Positions 1-11,717 are shown, counted from the stretch's first letter. The stretch is 64,000 nucleotides of DNA from Lachnospiraceae bacterium (GCA_014804795.1 JAAUZC010000023.1:208455-272454); one strand, 5' to 3'. Numbers and translations are program-made. Notes: generated from the sequence alone by a model not told the origin.

Positions 1-1
1 T

Positions 2-184
2 GCAAGCCCTGCCACAGCAAATGTAATGGAAAACATGTTCTGGTTTTTCGAATATCACTTTACTATAACACCGCTTTTTGTTACGATACCGATATTTGCT
101 CTGCTGGGTATCCTGCTGCCACTGATCAGTTACCATTTCCTTGCAGGCAAATCAATTGTAGAACGATTGCGGGAAGCGGAATAA
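2..184 (+). CDS. ABC transporter permease, FtsX/BceB type (C-terminal fragment)
   Basis: The window opens inside a reading frame that ends at a TAA at 182-184, leaving about 60 codons. The visible part has one strongly hydrophobic segment (from PLFVTIPIF to LLPLISYHF) followed by a short charged tail ending VERLREAE. This final membrane helix plus a serine/valine/glutamate tail is typical of the C-terminus of FtsX-family permeases of BceB/MacB-type ABC transporters that export or resist peptides. The start and the partner ATPase lie outside the window. Assignment rests on a short fragment and the substrate cannot be inferred. Confidence 0.6.
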   Translation, partial: ASPATANVMENMFWFFEYHFTITPLFVTIPIFALLGILLPLISYHFLAGKSIVERLREAE

Positions 185-235
185 GAGTATAATTTAATGT
201 TAAGTTATTAGGGCGGATGCCCGAAAATAAATACA

Positions 236-269
236 GGGGTTATGTTGCCGGTTTCGGAAACATAATCCC
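236..269. terminator. Hairpin between convergent genes
   Basis: An 11-bp inverted repeat with one G-U wobble (GGGGTTATGTT paired with AACATAATCCC) encloses a small CCG/CGG inner stem. It lies between the end of the upstream permease and the end of the minus-strand acetyltransferase, so it could terminate both. A T-rich tract follows only on the minus-strand side and is imperfect. Confidence 0.5.
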
Positions 270-277
270 TTATGTGC

Positions 278-796
278 CTATGTGCCATCATTTAACTTGG
301 CATATACATATGTATCTTTCCAAATTGCATTTCCAGTTTCATCTTTCCAGAAATAAACATTTTTCCTAAAATGGGCTTCGCGCTGAAATCCTAACGATTC
401 AAGTAATTTCCATGAACTCTTATTGTGAGGGTCACATTCCGCATATATCCTGTGTACACCATTTGAAAATGCCTGTTGAATTAAGGTCTTGCAACTTTCA
501 GCAGCATAACCGTAGCCCCAATAATTTCGATTAAATACATATCCCAGTTCCAGTGCCTCAAAGTCACGTTTTCCCATATATACGTTCCCAATCATTTTAA
601 GGGAATTTTTCAATACAACAGCAATCATTTCATCTGTACTGATACGCCATTCAAGATTTTCGTATGTTTCATCAAAAGTCAGCGGTTTATATGGTTCGTA
701 TTTTACAACTTCTATATCAGATAAATATTCATATAAGTCCTGTAAATCTTCTTTTTTGTACCTCCTTAAAATTAACCTTTTCGTTTCCGCTATCAT
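278..796 (-). CDS. GNAT family N-acetyltransferase (RimJ/RimL type)
   Basis: About 172 residues. The protein begins ETKRLILRRYKKEDL, the usual opening of the RimJ/RimL branch of acetyl-CoA dependent N-acetyltransferases, and has the conserved core around LGYVFNRNYWGYGYAAE, where the second part forms the acetyl-CoA pyrophosphate loop, and NKSSWKLLESLGF near the C-terminus. Such enzymes acetylate the N-terminus of ribosomal proteins or small amine substrates; the substrate here is unknown. The start at 796 is chosen because family members start just before the TKRLILR motif and a GGGGAA precedes it; a start up to 19 codons further upstream is possible. It stands alone and converges with the preceding permease. 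Confidence 0.85.
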   Translation of the reverse strand: MIAETKRLILRRYKKEDLQDLYEYLSDIEVVKYEPYKPLTFDETYENLEWRISTDEMIAVVLKNSLKMIGNVYMGKRDFEALELGYVFNRNYWGYGYAAESCKTLIQQAFSNGVHRIYAECDPHNKSSWKLLESLGFQREAHFRKNVYFWKDETGNAIWKDTYVYAKLNDGT

Positions 797-962
797 AATT
801 TCGTTCCCCATGCCATTCTCCATATACTTATAAATATCAATTCGTTCGTACAATGATAACCTGTTTCTTACGGGTACACAATTCCGAAAAGGGAGAAATT
901 AAATTACAAAATTCCCGTTTGAAATGGGGTTTAATAGATTAAATTAATAATTCATATATGAT

Positions 963-1946
963 TTATCTGGTTTTAATTAATTCTTCCACTTCTTCCCTGC
1001 CGGGCATTACCCTGAGCGCTCCTTTTCTTGTAGTGATAATAGAAGCCGCTCCATTGGCGAAAGTCAACATTTCCTTTAAATCACTCTCTGACAGATCATC
1101 AAGTCCCTTTTCCAATACATAATTCAGTACGCACCCTCCGAAAGTATCTCCGGCGCCTGTCGTTTCAATTGTATTTTCCTGCAGGAAAGGTTTTACTTCC
1201 ACCATAACCTCCTCACTGCTGTCCGGTTTCTTATAATAAGCTCTGCTGCCTTCTTTACCGAGAGAAACCAAAATAAGAGGAATATTATTCTTTTCTCTGA
1301 TTTTCTTCACGCCTTCCGTATAATCTTCTTCTCCGGTAAGCCATTGAATCTCGTTATCAGAAATTTTTAAAACATCACATTTTGTAAGGCCATAGAGTAC
1401 CTGTTCTTTTGCTTCATCCAGACTGTTCCAGAGAGGTTCTCTCAAATTCGGATCAAAGGAAATCAAAGCACCTGCTTTTTTTGCTTCGTCAATTGCAAAT
1501 TTTGTAGCTTCCCGTACTTCCGGATGTGTCATGGAAAGTGTACCAAAGTGGAAGATATTTGTATCCTTTAATAATGATACATGAACTTCTTCTTTTTTCA
1601 GCATCATATCCGCACCGGGATTTCTGTAGAATGAGAAATCTCTGTCCCCATCTTCAAACGTCTCCACAAAAGCAAGAGTTGTCCGTGCTTCTTTATCGAT
1701 AATAAGATTGCCTGTATCGATTCCTACTTCATCCAATACCTTTTTTAATTTATGTCCAAAAAGATCATCCCCTACTTTGCCTATAAATCCGACTTTACGC
1801 CCCAATTTATTTAACATGGCAAGTACATTACAGGGTGCTCCGCCCGGATTCGCTTCAAACAATGTATTTCCCTGGGCCGTTATGCCGTTATCAGTCATAT
1901 CGATCAGTAATTCTCCAAGCGCAATAACATCAAATTTCTTCCCCAT
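963..1946 (-). CDS. scrK: Fructokinase / PfkB family carbohydrate kinase
   Basis: 327 residues, the full length of the ribokinase/PfkB family. The N-terminal substrate-binding signature with GGAPCNVL around residue 35 and the C-terminal PfkB motif [11 protein letters not shown] near residue 262, with the catalytic aspartate in GAGD, are both present. The family phosphorylates sugars with ATP; the N-terminal block ([12 protein letters not shown]) resembles fructokinases, giving fructose 6-phosphate. Its start overlaps the end of gyrA by 17 bases, and its Shine-Dalgarno sequence is inside the gyrA tail, so it should be translated as the last gene of the gyrase transcript. A link of a sugar kinase to gyrase is not functionally explained. 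Specificity for fructose is an inference. Confidence 0.85.
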   Translation of the reverse strand: MGKKFDVIALGELLIDMTDNGITAQGNTLFEANPGGAPCNVLAMLNKLGRKVGFIGKVGDDLFGHKLKKVLDEVGIDTGNLIIDKEARTTLAFVETFEDGDRDFSFYRNPGADMMLKKEEVHVSLLKDTNIFHFGTLSMTHPEVREATKFAIDEAKKAGALISFDPNLREPLWNSLDEAKEQVLYGLTKCDVLKISDNEIQWLTGEEDYTEGVKKIREKNNIPLILVSLGKEGSRAYYKKPDSSEEVMVEVKPFLQENTIETTGAGDTFGGCVLNYVLEKGLDDLSESDLKEMLTFANGAASIITTRKGALRVMPGREEVEELIKTR

Positions 1947-4419
1947 TTTCTTTATCTTCCTCCTCTCCTTCTATTTTTTCGCGTACTTTTGCAATCTTTG
2001 CAACTTTTACGCCTTTTTCAAGATTGATCAGTTTCACGCCGGAAGTAATTCTGCCAAGTATGGAAACATCGCTCATACGGATCTGAATAATAACCCCTTC
2101 CGTTGTGATCATCATAATTTCATGCTCTTCATTAACTGCCTTGACACCTACAACATTCCCTGTTTTTTCTACTATCTTATAACATTTGATACCTTTTCCG
2201 CCCCGGTGCTGTACACTGAATTCATTAATATTTGTTCGTTTCCCCATGCCATTTTCAGAAACAATAAGCAGTTCATCACCCTGCGTATTTAACTGCATAC
2301 CTATAACTTCATCTCTGTCGGCAAGATTCATGCCGATTACGCCCATAGAACTTCTTCCGGTATTTCTGACATCTGTTTCCTTAAAACGGATACACATGCC
2401 AAATTTTGTGACAAGTAGAATTTCCGTGTCTTTGTTAGTCGTTTTTACTTCAATCAGTTCGTCATCGTCCCGCAGATTTATTGCAATCAATCCGTTTTTC
2501 CGTACATTACTGTACTCTACAATAGAAGTTTTTTTCACGATACCTTTTTTTGTCACCATAAACAGATTCTGATCATCATCATAACTGGTAACAGGTATCA
2601 TTGCGGAAATCTTCTCTCCGGGATTTAATTGCAGCAAATTGATGATAGCCGTTCCTCTGGCAGTTCTTCCTGCTTCAGGAATTTCATAAGCTTTCAGCCG
2701 GTAAACTCTGCCCAGATTTGTAAAGAACATGACATACTGGTGCGTATCCATCATAAGAAGATCTTCAATAAAATCTTCCTCAATGGTCGTCATACCTTTA
2801 ATACCTTTGCCGCCTCTGTTCTGCGGTTTAAAATTGTCTTCCGTCATACGTTTGATATAACCGAGACTTGTCATGGCAATCACTGTATTCCCTCTGGGAA
2901 TCAGATCTTCCATATTGATGTCATATACATCTATACCAATCTTACTTCTTCTGTCATCGCCATACTTATCGGCAATCACCTGAATTTCTGTCTTGATCAC
3001 ACCGAGGAGCAGTTTTTCATCCGCAAGGATTGCTTTTAACTCCTTGATTTTTTCCATTAATTCCTTATGTTCATTTTCCAGTTTTTCCCGTTCCAGACCT
3101 GTCAGAGCACGCAGTCTCATATCTACGATAGCCTGCGCCTGTACATCAGTAAAACCGAATCTTTCTATTAAATTCATTTTTGCTTCCGGGGTGGAAGCGC
3201 TCGCCCTGATAATACGGATCACTTCATCTATATGATCCAGAGCGATTAAAAGACCCTGTAAAATATGATCCCTTTCTTCCGCCTTATTCAGATCATATTT
3301 TGTTCTTCTTGTTACAACATCCTTCTGATGATCCAGATAATAATTTAACATATCCAGAAGATTCATGACTTTCGGCTGATTATCTATTAAGGCAAGCATG
3401 ATAACACCGAAAGAATCCTGAAGCTGGGTATGCTTATAAAGCTGATTTAAAATGACATTGGCATTTACATCTTTTCTCAGCTCTATTACAATTCTCATAC
3501 CCTCTCTGCTGGACTCGTCGCGCAGATCTGTGATACCGTCAATCTTTTTATTTTTCACAAGATCGGCAATCTTCAATACAAGATTCGCCTTATTTACCAT
3601 ATAGGGAAGCTCTGTCACAATAATACGGGTCTTTCCGTTGCTCATCGTCTCCATATCAGTAACGGCGCGCACCCTTACTTTACCTCTGCCTGTTCTGTAT
3701 GCTTCCTCACTGCCTCTTGTTCCAAGAATCACACCGCCGGTAGGAAAATCCGGTGCTTTCACAAGCTGCAGAATTTCATCCATTTCCGTATTTCTGTCCT
3801 CGTTCACACGATTATCAATAATTTTTACAACAGCACTGACAATTTCCCGCAGATTATGAGGCGGAATATTGGTGGCCATTCCTACCGCAATGCCGGAAGT
3901 ACCATTTACTAAAAGATTCGGATAGCGGCTCGGCAAAACCACAGGTTCTTTTTCGGTATTATCAAAGTTAGGAACAAAATCCACGGTATTTTTATTGATA
4001 TCCGCAAGAAGTTCCATGGAAATTTTAGAAAGCCTTGCTTCCGTATAACGCATAGCGGCAGCGCCGTCGCCATCCATGGAACCAAAGTTTCCGTGTCCGT
4101 CAACAAGAGGATATCTTGTGGACCATTCCTGTGCCATATTAACTAAAGCGCCATAAATAGAACTGTCGCCGTGCGGATGATATTTACCCATCGTATCACC
4201 GACGATACGGGCGCTCTTTCTGTGCGGTTTATCGGGACCGTTATTTAATTCAATCATAGAATAAAGCACACGTCTCTGCACAGGCTTTAGTCCGTCTCTT
4301 ACATCAGGAAGCGCACGGGCCGCAATAACGCTCATGGCATAATCGATATAAGAATCTTCCATTTTTTTCTTCAGGTCCACTTCTTCTATCTTGTCAAAAT
4401 CGAAGATTTTGTCGTCCAT
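1930..4419 (-). CDS. gyrA: DNA gyrase subunit A
   Basis: 829 residues, normal for GyrA. The catalytic tyrosine that attacks DNA is Tyr125 in AAMRYTEAR, and the C-terminal DNA-wrapping beta-pinwheel carries a GyrA box of the form QNRGGKG, which separates it from ParC. The breakage-reunion subunit works with GyrB to introduce negative supercoils. In the quinolone-resistance region the sequence reads [10 protein letters not shown] (residues 81-90), so the position equivalent to E. coli Asp87 is glycine. The protein ends in an acidic tail rich in Glu that also encodes the ribosome-binding site of the next gene. Lies 76 bases downstream of gyrB in the same direction. Confidence 0.98.
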   Translation of the reverse strand: MDDKIFDFDKIEEVDLKKKMEDSYIDYAMSVIAARALPDVRDGLKPVQRRVLYSMIELNNGPDKPHRKSARIVGDTMGKYHPHGDSSIYGALVNMAQEWSTRYPLVDGHGNFGSMDGDGAAAMRYTEARLSKISMELLADINKNTVDFVPNFDNTEKEPVVLPSRYPNLLVNGTSGIAVGMATNIPPHNLREIVSAVVKIIDNRVNEDRNTEMDEILQLVKAPDFPTGGVILGTRGSEEAYRTGRGKVRVRAVTDMETMSNGKTRIIVTELPYMVNKANLVLKIADLVKNKKIDGITDLRDESSREGMRIVIELRKDVNANVILNQLYKHTQLQDSFGVIMLALIDNQPKVMNLLDMLNYYLDHQKDVVTRRTKYDLNKAEERDHILQGLLIALDHIDEVIRIIRASASTPEAKMNLIERFGFTDVQAQAIVDMRLRALTGLEREKLENEHKELMEKIKELKAILADEKLLLGVIKTEIQVIADKYGDDRRSKIGIDVYDINMEDLIPRGNTVIAMTSLGYIKRMTEDNFKPQNRGGKGIKGMTTIEEDFIEDLLMMDTHQYVMFFTNLGRVYRLKAYEIPEAGRTARGTAIINLLQLNPGEKISAMIPVTSYDDDQNLFMVTKKGIVKKTSIVEYSNVRKNGLIAINLRDDDELIEVKTTNKDTEILLVTKFGMCIRFKETDVRNTGRSSMGVIGMNLADRDEVIGMQLNTQGDELLIVSENGMGKRTNINEFSVQHRGGKGIKCYKIVEKTGNVVGVKAVNEEHEIMMITTEGVIIQIRMSDVSILGRITSGVKLINLEKGVKVAKIAKVREKIEGEEEDKENGEEI

Positions 4420-4495
4420 ATTTCCTCACATTCTGCCGTCTGGCGGCATCCGAACTCAAGTTTAAACTCTCGCTTTTGTTTCATTCCTAAAAAAA

Positions 4496-6427
<1,932 letters not shown>

Positions 6428-6455
6428 CTAAAATGTCCTTCCTTATTTTCATATA

Positions 6456-7535
6456 TTAGTCTTCTATACTTCCATTTACCACTTTGAAAACTTTATTTAT
6501 CTCAAAACGATTTTTTACAAATTCATCCAAACCCGTACAAGTTATGATCGTTTGAATATCTCCTATACTGTTTAACAAATAATTTTGTCTGCTGCTGTCA
6601 AGCTCTGACAGCACATCATCCAGCAACAAAACAGGCGTATCTTTTATGGATTTTTTTACCAGCTCAATCTCCGATAATTTTAAAGAAAGCGCCGCTGTAC
6701 GCTGCTGCCCCTGAGAGCCGAATTTTCTGATATCGACATCATTTACCATAAAACGAATATCGTCTCTGTGGGGACCCGTTGTAGTCTGTTTTAAAATAAT
6801 ATCTTTTTCCTGATTTCTCTTCAGTTTATCTTCCAGCTCGTCTATTTCCGCATTTTTTTCATAGATAATCTCTATTTTTTCTTTTCCGCCGGATAATTTT
6901 GTATGTAATTCACTCAATATTTCATCAAGCTGGGAAATAAAAATCTCACGCCGCTCTATCAGCTTACTGCCAAAAGAAACAAGCTGGGAATCCCATATGG
7001 AAAGAGTATCCCGGAGCCCCGGATTTAAATAAAGATCCTTTAACAGTTTATTTCTCTGATTTACTATTTTATTATAATGATTTAAATTATACAAGTAAAA
7101 AGAATCCAGCTGACAAAGTTCCATATCAATAAAATGTCTTCTTTCAGCAGGTCCGTTTTTAATGATTCCAAGATCCTCCGGAGAAAAAAATACTACATTC
7201 AAAAGCCCCATTAATTCCGCAGCTTTTTTTATTCTCTGAGAATCTATTGCAATTCCCTTTGTCTTCCCTTTTCTTAAATGCATATCTATCTGTCTTGTAA
7301 TTTCTTCTTTAAACAGATAACTCCTGATATGGGCTTCTTCATATCCAAACTGAATAATATCCTGATCTTTGCTGCTTTTATGGGACTTTGTGGTAGCGGT
7401 CATAAAAATGGCTTCAAGAATATTGGTTTTTCCCTGAGCATTGTCACCATAAAAGATATTGGTGCCGCTGTCGAATTCAAGATGCAGAGTATTATAATTT
7501 CTGAAATTTTGAAGTTCCAGAGATTTTATTATCAT
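6456..7535 (-). CDS. recF: DNA replication and repair protein RecF
   Basis: 359 residues. SMC-like ATPase head with Walker A GDNAQGKTN near residue 30, an ABC signature-like segment around KFGSQGQQRTAALSLK and Walker B VLLLDDVLSELD near residue 300. RecF loads RecA at gaps with RecO and RecR. It opens MIIKSLELQNFRNY, the family N-terminus. It follows yaaA by 79 bases and precedes gyrB, in the canonical dnaN-yaaA-recF-gyrB order. Confidence 0.97.
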   Translation of the reverse strand: MIIKSLELQNFRNYNTLHLEFDSGTNIFYGDNAQGKTNILEAIFMTATTKSHKSSKDQDIIQFGYEEAHIRSYLFKEEITRQIDMHLRKGKTKGIAIDSQRIKKAAELMGLLNVVFFSPEDLGIIKNGPAERRHFIDMELCQLDSFYLYNLNHYNKIVNQRNKLLKDLYLNPGLRDTLSIWDSQLVSFGSKLIERREIFISQLDEILSELHTKLSGGKEKIEIIYEKNAEIDELEDKLKRNQEKDIILKQTTTGPHRDDIRFMVNDVDIRKFGSQGQQRTAALSLKLSEIELVKKSIKDTPVLLLDDVLSELDSSRQNYLLNSIGDIQTIITCTGLDEFVKNRFEINKVFKVVNGSIED

Positions 7536-7614
7536 GAAAGTGGTGTCCTTGTTCTATAAATACCTACTGAGCTGCGTCCAAAAGCTGGTGAACAGCATTA
7601 TCTACTGATATCTG

Positions 7615-7824
7615 TCAATGTTTAATAATATATTCCTTACCTTCATAAGAAAAAATATCATCCTTATAAAGTTTTCTTCCACGGCGAAATTCTACTTCGT
7701 CATTTACGATTACTTTTCCATCCTGAATCAATATTTTAGCATCCAAACCGGAATTTACTGCCCCGGCAAGTTTCATTGCCTGGCCTAATTTTATAAATTC
7801 ATCTTTTATTCTTACTTCTTCCAT
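7615..7824 (-). CDS. yaaA: S4 domain RNA-binding protein YaaA
   Basis: 69 residues, a stand-alone S4 domain: the pattern IKLGQAMKLAGAVNSGLDAK followed by IQDGKVIVNDEVE and RRGRKL is the S4 fold. Conserved between dnaN and recF in Firmicutes; thought to bind ribosomal RNA and affect ribosome assembly, but the exact role is not settled. Spacing to dnaN is 26 bases, so it is co-transcribed. Confidence 0.92.
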   Translation of the reverse strand: MEEVRIKDEFIKLGQAMKLAGAVNSGLDAKILIQDGKVIVNDEVEFRRGRKLYKDDIFSYEGKEYIIKH

Positions 7825-7850
7825 TTAAACTGATCCCTTTTTAAAAGTAT

Positions 7851-8957
7851 TTATGAAACCGTAGTAAAATTAACCGGCAGAATCATATAAACATAACTGT
7901 CCTCAGAATCCTTTATAAAACAGGGTGCCTTAGGATTCACAAGATAAACATCAATTTCTTCCCCATCAATAACACGCAGAGCATCAATCAAAAACTTCGG
8001 ATTAAAACCGATCATTAAATCCTTGCCGCTCTTATTAATATCAATTAATTCACGCATACTGCCTATTGTGGAATTTAATTTTAACTCCATATTCTCATCA
8101 GTAATATTCATAATAATAGGTTTTTTGTCCCCTTCTTTTACAAGAAGAGTAGCTCTGTCGATACTGTCAAGGAGCCTTCTTTTATTTATTGTCACCTTTG
8201 TTTCATAATCAGATGAAAGCATCTGATCTATATTGAAATAGTCACCTTCAATCAATCTGGAAACCACTATGGTATTGTCAAATTCAAACACAATATGCTT
8301 ATTCGTAAAGAAGATAACTACATCTTTATCTGTATCACCGCTTAAAATTTTACTGATTTCATTTAAAGTCTTCCCGGGAACCACAACTTTTTTCCTGGGA
8401 TATGAATTTTTCAAATAAACTTTTCTGGTTGAAATGCGATGTCCATCTAAAGAAGTGACACGCAGTTTATCCTCATTTACTTCAAACAGTTCACCTGTCA
8501 TCAGTTTATTTGTATCATTATCAGCAATCGAAAAAATTGTCTGTCTGATCAGCTCCCTCAAAGTAAACTGTGATAAAATAATAGAATCCAGCTTTTCAAT
8601 ATTTGGAAGATAAGAAAAATCTTCTCCTGATTTTCCTACAATTTTAATATTGGCATTCCCGCTTGTAACGATTGTCTGATAAGTGTCATCCGTTTCTATT
8701 TTAATATCCCCATCAGGAAACTTACGTACAATCTCAAGAAATATTTTAGCATCCAATGCAACAATACCCGGTTCTATAATATCTCCATCCACCACTGTTT
8801 CAATGCCAAGTTCCATATCATTAGCTGTCAGTTTTATATTATTGGAAGCATTTATTAAAATACACTGCAAAATGGACATTGTAGTTTTGTTTGGAACAGC
8901 TTTTGATACTGTCTGAACACCATTTAAAAGATCTGATCTGGAACATACTAATTTCAT
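7851..8957 (-). CDS. dnaN: DNA polymerase III beta sliding clamp
   Basis: 368 residues, the usual length of the three-domain clamp. It opens MKLVCSRSDLLNGVQTVSKAV and ends with the MILPVNF motif that lines the clamp pocket. The clamp is a ring dimer that tethers polymerase III and many repair proteins to DNA. The Shine-Dalgarno AAAGGA and the start ATG are separated by a perfect DnaA box. It is 218 bases from dnaA. Confidence 0.97.
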   Translation of the reverse strand: MKLVCSRSDLLNGVQTVSKAVPNKTTMSILQCILINASNNIKLTANDMELGIETVVDGDIIEPGIVALDAKIFLEIVRKFPDGDIKIETDDTYQTIVTSGNANIKIVGKSGEDFSYLPNIEKLDSIILSQFTLRELIRQTIFSIADNDTNKLMTGELFEVNEDKLRVTSLDGHRISTRKVYLKNSYPRKKVVVPGKTLNEISKILSGDTDKDVVIFFTNKHIVFEFDNTIVVSRLIEGDYFNIDQMLSSDYETKVTINKRRLLDSIDRATLLVKEGDKKPIIMNITDENMELKLNSTIGSMRELIDINKSGKDLMIGFNPKFLIDALRVIDGEEIDVYLVNPKAPCFIKDSEDSYVYMILPVNFTTVS

Positions 8958-8958
8958 T

Positions 8959-8967
8959 TGTGGATAA
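8959..8967 (-). promoter_or_regulatory. DnaA box in the dnaN ribosome-binding region
   Basis: Perfect TTATCCACA on the minus strand. It fills the space between the Shine-Dalgarno (8968-8973) and the start codon (8955-8957) of dnaN. The rest of the 218-base dnaA-dnaN gap is AT-rich and shows no other perfect box. Confidence 0.8.
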
Positions 8968-9175
8968 TCCTTTCTTACTGTTTTTGATGAATGAGTGTTT
9001 TTTTGCGCTGTCAGGTTACTGTATATTGATAATGAATTTCATAATAAATAGTAATAATAGCTGTTGAAATGTTCATAACCCGAAAATATTCAGGAAATAA
9101 GCCTTAAAACAGCAGGGTAAAAATTATGTATAACTTCATGATAACTTTTTATAACTCTGTAATTATACACTTTAG

Positions 9176-10558
9176 TCAGGAAGGACTTAAAATATTTTTA
9201 ATGATGTTGATCTTATTTTTCAGTTCTTCATTGTACTTCATTTCTTCTTCTATTTTTTTAATACCGTGTATCACAGTAGTATGATCTTTTTTCCCAAGCG
9301 TTTTTGCAATATTTGTGAGAGGTGTTTCAATCAACTCTCTGCAAAGGTACATGTAAACCTGCCTTGGAATGACAAATTCAGCGTTTCTTTTCTGGGATTT
9401 GATATCATCGGGAGTGACATCAAAATGTTCTGCTATAATATTAAGGATAAGATCGGTTGTTAATTCATTCGATTTTGAAGGATATATCACATCTTTTAAT
9501 GCATCTTTTGCATGATCCATCGTCAGTTCGTCAAGAGGTATCTTGTTAATTTTTGAAAAGGCAATTATTTTATTAAAAGCACCTTCCAGTTCTCTGATAT
9601 TGGATTGAATATTATTTGCAATATACTCAAAAATTGCATTATCTATCTTTTTTTCATAGTTTTCCGCGTTTTTAAGAAGAATAGCTACTTTTGTTTCATA
9701 GTCAGGAGATTGAATATCGGCAATTAATCCCCATTCAAAACGGGATCTGAAACGTTCTTCCAGAGTTTCCATTTCTTTTGGAGGTTTATCGGAGGAAAGT
9801 ACGATCTGTTTATCAGCGCTGTGCAGCACATTAAATGTGTGGAAAAATTCTTCCTGTGTACTTTCTTTTCCGATGATAAACTGAATATCGTCGATCATCA
9901 GTACATCTACTGTTCTGTATTTTTCACGCAGCTTTGTCATAGTAGCAGCATTACCGCTTCTGATGGATTCGATCACTTCGTTTGTAAACTGTTCTGAAGT
10001 GACATAAAGCACTTTCATTTCCGGATTTTGATCCAGTATAAAATGTCCTATAGAATGCATCAGATGGGTCTTGCCAAGCCCCGCTCCTCCATAAATAAAA
10101 AGAGGATTGTAGGTTGTACCGGGTGTTTCTGCAACGGCGAGTGCAGCAGAATGGGCAAATTTATTATTATTCCCTACTACAAACGTATCAAATATATATT
10201 TAGGGTTTAAGTTGGCTTTTTCATGTAAAATATTGGAAGCAGCTTTTTTTGAACTGTTTCCCGGATTTGATTCATTCTCGATGTCTTTTTCCTGTATAAA
10301 AGAGATAGTACAGTCTACCTCTGTCATTTCCGTAATAGTTACCTGAAAGAAATTTGTGTATTTATTGGCAATATAATTAATGGCATGAGCTTTATCAGGG
10401 GGGACAAGAATAAGTACATTATTGCCTTCTATTTTATATAATTGGAGCGGTTCGACCCAGGTAGAAAAGGAAATATTTGTCAATTCATATTCTTTTCTTA
10501 TTGTTGTTTTTATAAGATTCCAATTTTCTTTGATAGAATATGAAAAGGTGCTTTCCAT
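9176..10558 (-). CDS. dnaA: Chromosomal replication initiator protein DnaA
   Basis: 460 residues. Domain I at the N-terminus is followed by a variable linker (residues about 90-125), then the AAA+ domain with Walker A GGAGLGKTH near residue 160, Walker B LMIDDIQF near residue 220 and the arginine-finger segment RFRSRFEWGL, and the C-terminal helix-turn-helix domain with the DnaA signature KKDHTTVIHG. It binds DnaA boxes and opens the origin. The gene faces away from oriC, and a well-formed promoter (TTGAAA-17-TATAAT) lies about 60 bases upstream. Confidence 0.98.
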   Translation of the reverse strand: MESTFSYSIKENWNLIKTTIRKEYELTNISFSTWVEPLQLYKIEGNNVLILVPPDKAHAINYIANKYTNFFQVTITEMTEVDCTISFIQEKDIENESNPGNSSKKAASNILHEKANLNPKYIFDTFVVGNNNKFAHSAALAVAETPGTTYNPLFIYGGAGLGKTHLMHSIGHFILDQNPEMKVLYVTSEQFTNEVIESIRSGNAATMTKLREKYRTVDVLMIDDIQFIIGKESTQEEFFHTFNVLHSADKQIVLSSDKPPKEMETLEERFRSRFEWGLIADIQSPDYETKVAILLKNAENYEKKIDNAIFEYIANNIQSNIRELEGAFNKIIAFSKINKIPLDELTMDHAKDALKDVIYPSKSNELTTDLILNIIAEHFDVTPDDIKSQKRNAEFVIPRQVYMYLCRELIETPLTNIAKTLGKKDHTTVIHGIKKIEEEMKYNEELKNKINIIKNILSPS

Positions 10559-10619
10559 TTTAATCCCCGTTTCCTGTAGAGTTTCCTGTTTCCATAAAGG
10601 CAGTTTTTATATTGTGCTT

Positions 10620-10648
10620 ATTATAATATAAAAGAGTATTTTTTTCAA
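10620..10648 (-). promoter_or_regulatory. Promoter of dnaA
   Basis: On the minus strand, TTGAAA (10643-10648) and a perfect TATAAT (10620-10625) are 17 bases apart. Transcription would begin near 10613 and give a leader of about 55 bases before dnaA. Confidence 0.7.
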
Positions 10649-10699
10649 ATTATATTCATTGTAACATAAAAGAGATAAAACGACAATCTGTGAATTGCT

Positions 10700-11080
10700 G
10701 TGAAAAGCATGTGGATAATTGAGTAAAAGAAAAATAATATTTTTAAATAAATGTTGAAATTGTGTGAAAAATAGGAAAATTAATAGCAAAAAAGAGTTTA
10801 TTTATATACATTAAATTAATTATCCACAACTTATCCACATAATGTGGATAGTTTTTTATAAAGTAACTTATCCACAAATGCTGAGGTATAACTGTGTGGA
10901 TTTCTATATGTAGTGGTTGAACAGCATAATTTTTTACTATATATTGATTTTATTAAATTATCAGAAAAATCCTTTTGTTTTCAGTTGTTTTGTGGATAAG
11001 TTTTACTGAAAAATTTGGCATATTATCTTGACTAAAAAGATAATTACTTATATAATTGAAAACGATATTTTCCACAAAAA
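10700..11080. other. oriC: Chromosomal replication origin oriC
   Basis: The dnaA-rpmH gap carries DnaA boxes in both orientations: perfect TTATCCACA at 10820-10828, 10831-10839 and 10868-10876, perfect TGTGGATAA at 10710-10718 and 10991-10999, and one- or two-mismatch copies at 10843-10851, 10895-10903 and 11068-11076. Two very AT-rich tracts (about 10735-10815 and 10920-10980) are candidate unwinding regions. Gene orientation switches here: replication genes run left on the minus strand, rpmH onwards run right on the plus strand, as expected for the leading strands of both forks. Confidence 0.95.
11028..11056 (+). promoter_or_regulatory. Promoter of rpmH-rnpA
   Basis: TTGACT (11028-11033) and TATAAT (11051-11056) with a 17-base spacer. 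Transcription would start near 11063, giving a leader of about 95 bases before rpmH. A DnaA box-like sequence (11068-11076) lies just downstream of the start. Confidence 0.8.
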
Positions 11081-11157
11081 AGCCATATTTAAAGGCGGTA
11101 TGAGTAAAAAGTGAACGATTAAGTTTGATATTAATTCAGTAAGGAGGTGTATATAAT

Positions 11158-11292
11158 ATGAAAATGACATTTCAACCTAAAAAAAGGCAGAGATCTAAAG
11201 TGCATGGTTTCAGAGCAAGAATGAGTACTCCGGGCGGAAGAAAGGTTTTGGCTGCCAGAAGGAGAAAAGGAAGAAAAAGATTATCTGCATAA
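11158..11292 (+). CDS. rpmH: Ribosomal protein L34
   Basis: 44 residues, the full length of bL34. It opens [18 protein letters not shown] and ends with the lysine/arginine-rich tail KGRKRLSA. Structural protein of the large ribosomal subunit, bound to 23S rRNA. A strong AAGGAGG lies 10 bases before the ATG. First gene of the plus-strand side of the origin. Confidence 0.98.
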   Translation: MKMTFQPKKRQRSKVHGFRARMSTPGGRKVLAARRRKGRKRLSA

Positions 11293-11304
11293 GATATTTA
11301 CATG

Positions 11305-11332
11305 GGCCGCAAAAAATTGTGGCCTGTTTTTT
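11305..11332 (+). terminator. Partial terminator after rpmH
   Basis: GGCCGC and GTGGCC form a 6-bp stem with one G-U pair over an A-rich loop, followed by TGTTTTTT. Placed 13 bases after rpmH and before rnpA, it probably attenuates so that L34 is made in excess over RNase P protein. Confidence 0.7.
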
Positions 11333-11378
11333 ATGCGTAGAGGCGCATAGCTAATCTAACGGGAAATGGAAAGTGCAG

Positions 11379-11717
11379 ATGGAATTTTCAACATCGTTAA
11401 AAAAAAATGAAGACTTCCGGTATGTTTATAGAAATGGAAAAGTAAAAGCAAATCGCTATCTTGTAATGTATGTTGTGGAAAATGATCAGGCTATAAACAG
11501 ACTGGGCATTTCTGCCAGTAAAAAAATAGGAAACAGCGTTGTCAGACATCATTTTTACAGGCTGGTCAGAGAAAGTTACAGACTACACGAAAAAATATTT
11601 AATAGTGGTTTAGATATTGTAGTCGTTGCAAAAAAGAGTGCGGCAGATGTCGGTTTTAAGGACATTGAAAGCGCACTGTTACATCTTGGAAAGCTGCATC
11701 ATATTTGTAAATTTTAA
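11379..11717 (+). CDS. rnpA: Ribonuclease P protein component
   Basis: 112 residues, basic. The RNase P protein signature RLGISASKKIGNSVVRHHFYRLVRESYR occupies roughly residues 45-72 and LDIVVVAKKSAAD follows. It binds the RNase P RNA and helps mature the 5' ends of tRNAs. The ATG at 11379 is preferred to an in-frame GTG two codons earlier because GGAAA lies six bases before the ATG and directly abuts the GTG. Directly downstream of rpmH. Confidence 0.96.
   Translation: MEFSTSLKKNEDFRYVYRNGKVKANRYLVMYVVENDQAINRLGISASKKIGNSVVRHHFYRLVRESYRLHEKIFNSGLDIVVVAKKSAADVGFKDIESALLHLGKLHHICKF

Noticed and set aside
1708..2292. 194-codon plus-strand frame across gyrA/scrK
   Set aside because: Antisense shadow of two certain genes; composition of a mirrored frame, no ribosome-binding site.
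1930..4419. ParC (topoisomerase IV) instead of GyrA
   Set aside because: A GyrA box (QNRGGKG) is present and the gene lies next to gyrB at the origin.
11305..11332. Full terminator separating rpmH and rnpA
   Set aside because: Stem is short and rnpA has no own promoter visible; kept only as a partial terminator.
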